Source of the DNA: JBQTKD01 sp963703165
Lineage (GTDB): Bacteria; Actinomycetota; Actinomycetes; Sporichthyales; Sporichthyaceae
NCBI GenBank assembly: GCA_963703165.1
Contig: OY969798.1
Location: 2,294,001-2,358,000, forward strand
Length of the DNA stretch: 64,000 bases
Direction: 5' to 3'
Under the pieces are notes generated by a model. The model was not told where the DNA came from. It searched no databases and worked only from the letters and a program-made list of their open reading frames with translations. The position numbers were made by a program, and so were the translations under genes. Below, piece by piece: positions 62,122 to 64,000 of the stretch. Position 1 is the stretch's first letter. Each line of letters opens with the position of its first letter.

Positions 62122-62925
62122 GTGAACGTCCGTCGGCTCGCCCCGCTCGCCGTGTGCGCGAGCCTGATCCTCGCCGGGTGCGGTGGTGGGGGCGACGACG
62201 ACGAAGCAGTCACCGATCCGTCGGAGACACCTTCGTCCTCCCCGAGCGCGTCGGGATCGCCGAGTGCGTCGGCGTCGCCGTCCGCCTCCGGGTCCGCGAG
62301 CCCCACCGCCCGCGCCACTGCCTCCAGCAAGCCCGACGCCCTGAGCCTGAGCTTCGCGAAGCGGCTCGCCGCGGCGGGCATCCTGCTGAGCTCGGACATG
62401 TCCGGGTTCACGCGCGCCACCCAGGCCCACGACGAGACCGACACGCTCACCGAACGGGTCACCAAGGACTGCCTCGACCTGGCGCTGACCGCCTACCAGA
62501 CCCGCAACTTCGGCTACACGTACAGAGACGACGGGGTGGACGTCAGCACCAACACCGAGGTCGTCGCCACCCGGGAGCAGGCTCGCTCGGAACTGAACGC
62601 GCTGCGCAGCAGCGACGGCCCACGGTGCTTCCGCGACGCACTGCTCGAGGTCGCGCCCGAGGGCGTGGACCTCGACGTCAAGCTCATCCCCGTCATCATC
62701 GCCGGCGCAGACAAGGCCGTGGCCTACCGCATCTCCTTCACCCTCGAGGGGGAGGACGTGGACGACGACGTCCACGGCAGCGGCTACAACGTGGTGGCGC
62801 TCGTCGGGCAGACCGAGATCTGGCTGGACACTTCCGAGGGCCGCAAGACCCCGAAATTCAGCCTGGCCAAGCTCACCGCCCTCGCCGAGAAGCTCGTCCG
62901 GCGAGTCAAGGCCGTCGACGACTGA
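62122..62925 (+). CDS. Lipoprotein, paralogue 2
   Basis: 267 aa. GTG 62122 behind GGGGG. Lipobox LILAGC near residue 20, Asp cluster, Ser/Pro/Ala linker (about 35-70), then the same two-Cys domain as the upstream gene. Tandem duplication with divergence mainly in the linkers and C-terminal tail. Probably a surface lipoprotein; function unknown. Confidence 0.8.
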   Translation: MNVRRLAPLAVCASLILAGCGGGGDDDEAVTDPSETPSSSPSASGSPSASASPSASGSASPTARATASSKPDALSLSFAKRLAAAGILLSSDMSGFTRATQAHDETDTLTERVTKDCLDLALTAYQTRNFGYTYRDDGVDVSTNTEVVATREQARSELNALRSSDGPRCFRDALLEVAPEGVDLDVKLIPVIIAGADKAVAYRISFTLEGEDVDDDVHGSGYNVVALVGQTEIWLDTSEGRKTPKFSLAKLTALAEKLVRRVKAVDD

Positions 62926-62944
62926 CGCCGAGGCAGTACTGGGC

Positions 62945-63032
62945 GGAGGGCCAGGGATTCGAACCCTGGATCAGAGTCACCCCTGATAGCGATTTTCAAG
63001 ACCGCCGCACTAGGCCACTATGCGAGCCCTCC
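62945..63032 (-). tRNA. tRNA-Ser (anticodon UGA)
   Basis: 88-nt class II tRNA. Acceptor GGAGGGC/GCCCTCC closes perfectly. Anticodon stem GCGGT/ATCGC with loop CTTGAAA gives anticodon TGA. A long variable arm follows, and the T loop is GGTTCGAATCC-type. No encoded CCA. Confidence 0.93.
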
Positions 63033-63170
63033 TGATCGTGCGCGGAAATGGTCCCACGACGACGGGCCGACGCGGGCACGGACGGATCCACCGAGAACTC
63101 CCCAGAACGGGTCAGGAGATTTCCAGGGTCCCGAATGGAACCGGAACGGGGCGAGGCCCGTCGAAACCGC

Positions 63171-63410
63171 ATGAACATGACTCCGGCTGACGAATCGACC
63201 GACACCCGCCTGCTGACCCCGGCCGAGGTTGCCGCGGCGTTCCGGGTGGACACCAAGACCGTGACTCGCTGGGCGCAGGCCGGGCGACTCACCTCGATCC
63301 GCACCCTGGGCGGCCACCGCCGCTTCCAGGAGAGCGAGGTCCGTGCGCTGCTCGCCGCTTCTCAGGTCCGCCGGGGCGTTCCGTCCCAGCAGGGCCGCGA
63401 CCAGGGCTGA
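63171..63410 (+). CDS. bldC: BldC-type MerR-like developmental regulator
   Basis: 79 aa from ATG 63171 (ATG 63177 possible). It is essentially one winged-helix domain: LLTPAEVAAAFRVDTKTVTRWAQAG then LTSIRTLGGHRRFQESEVRALL, matching Streptomyces BldC almost residue for residue. BldC binds DNA cooperatively as head-to-tail oligomers and delays sporulation genes. Next to tRNA-Ser, divergent. Confidence 0.92.
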   Translation: MNMTPADESTDTRLLTPAEVAAAFRVDTKTVTRWAQAGRLTSIRTLGGHRRFQESEVRALLAASQVRRGVPSQQGRDQG

Positions 63411-63461
63411 GGGTTCTTCTTGCCAGGTAGGTCACATTCCTGGCTGGCGGGGCTTGCCAAC

Positions 63462-63483
63462 TGAAGTAAGCCTAACCTAAGTT
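63462..63483. promoter_or_regulatory. Iron box (DmdR/IdeR-type) overlapping a promoter
   Basis: The complement of 63462-63480 reads TTAGGTTAGGCTTACTTCA, 16 of 19 matches to TTAGGTTAGGCTAACCTAA. It overlaps a plus-strand promoter: TTGCCA (63454-63459), 18-bp spacer, TAAGTT (63478-63483). Between it and the gene at 63789 lie about 300 bp with no credible coding frame. Confidence 0.55.
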
Positions 63484-63711
63484 ATTACCTGTCGGGGCCG
63501 CGGGAGGCACCGACGAGCACCCCCCAGCAAGGCTTGGCCAGGTTCCACAGGGACTGGGCCGAGACGATCACGGGGACGAGGTGTGTGGTGCAGGGCTCGG
63601 GAAACCGGGCGCTGAAGGGTTCGGACGTGTTCGTGTGCGAGCGACCGTCCGTCGGGCGACCTTCAGTGCTGGGCCGATGCCGCACCACGCACCGTCCCCG
63701 GGGGGTTTGGT

Positions 63712-63756
63712 CAGGGTTCGGTCGGTGCGCATCTGTCCCGCACCGACCGAACCCTG
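63712..63756 (+). terminator. 18-bp hairpin upstream of the PPOX gene
   Basis: CAGGGTTCGGTCGGTGCG (63712-63729) is perfectly complementary to 63739-63756, 9-nt loop. No U-tract. It could terminate or attenuate a transcript from the iron-box promoter, 33 bp before the next ATG. Confidence 0.55.
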
Positions 63757-63788
63757 TCCGGGTTAACGCAGCGGGCTAGATTCGCCGG

Positions 63789-64000
63789 ATGACCTCTACT
63801 CCGCTGGATCTCAGCAACTACGCCAAGGTTGTCTCCGTCGACTCGGGGCTGACGATCGTCTCGACGTTGCGCGCCGACGGCACCATCCAGTCCTCGTTGG
63901 TGAACTCCGGCGTGCTGGCTCACCCGATCACCGGGGAGCAGGTGGTCGGATACGTGGCGCTGGGTGGCTCCAAGAAGCTGGAGAACCTGCGGCTGCGTCC
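63789..64000 (+). CDS. PPOX class oxidoreductase, N-terminal part (runs off the window)
   Basis: 70 residues from ATG 63789: LDLSNYAKVVSVDSGLTIVS, then TLRADGTIQSSLVNSGVLAH and GYVALGGSKKLENLRLR. This is the first half of a split-barrel domain of the kind in F420- or FMN-dependent PPOX enzymes. C-terminus not visible, so cofactor type and size are unknown. Confidence 0.75.
   Translation, partial: MTSTPLDLSNYAKVVSVDSGLTIVSTLRADGTIQSSLVNSGVLAHPITGEQVVGYVALGGSKKLENLRLR

Noticed and set aside
63485..63688. 67-codon minus frame and overlapping plus frames downstream of bldC
   Set aside because: No ribosome site or domain; the region is better described as noncoding.

Overview
The window is very GC-rich with long overlapping frames. 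It carries a BldC-type regulator, several F420-type (LLM and PPOX-fold) enzymes, an SCO6745-family protein, class Ia nrdAB under a cobalamin riboswitch and dnaK-grpE-dnaJ behind HspR-type (HAIR) operators. Together these point to a chromosomal segment of a morphologically complex Actinomycetota, plausibly near Frankiales or Sporichthyales. That placement is inferred from gene content only. There are no phage, plasmid, CRISPR or transposase genes.

Layout. 0-4 kb: heat-shock operon dnaK-grpE-dnaJ (minus). 4-9.3 kb: two tandem secreted M4 (thermolysin-like) peptidases; the second carries two frameshifts. 9.6-20.7 kb: a histidine-utilisation run on the minus strand, hutH-hutU-[ABC ATPase-permease-permease]-M20 hydrolase-hutF-hutI. 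It would convert histidine to glutamate by the formyl-glutamate route, with an M20 hydrolase where hutG is expected and a transporter whose ATPase has lost most catalytic residues. 20.7-26.6 kb: AI-2E-type permease, secreted beta-propeller protein, EtfD-like Fe-S oxidoreductase. 27-31.3 kb: an NgoMIV-family restriction enzyme and a 5mC methyltransferase flanking a sortase with a likely surface substrate and an SDR. 31.3-35.5 kb: TetR, DUF1326 and DUF2182 proteins and lipoproteins. 35.7-40.5 kb: transglutaminase-like protein, F420 oxidoreductase, and a linalool dehydratase/isomerase-like protein paired with a geraniol-type alcohol dehydrogenase. 40.7-46.2 kb: VOC proteins, DUF5701, a truncated acetyltransferase, then a tRNA-Arg, a tRNA-like RNA, rtcB and an AraC regulator. 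46.5-50.9 kb: His-rich peptide, ferritin-like and cupredoxin proteins, glyA, DUF6925-like. 51-54.9 kb: cobalamin riboswitch and nrdAB. 55-64 kb: small regulators and enzymes, two paralogous lipoproteins, tRNA-Ser(UGA), bldC and an iron-box-bearing noncoding stretch.

Two cross-cutting observations. First, three families of short intergenic palindromic repeats recur, and one of them sits exactly at the break of a truncated gene. Second, five frameshifts, all of the +1 type, interrupt four otherwise intact genes including the normally essential glyA. This looks more like single-base sequence errors than parallel gene decay. Starts were chosen from Shine-Dalgarno sequences and overlaps and often differ from the longest open frame.
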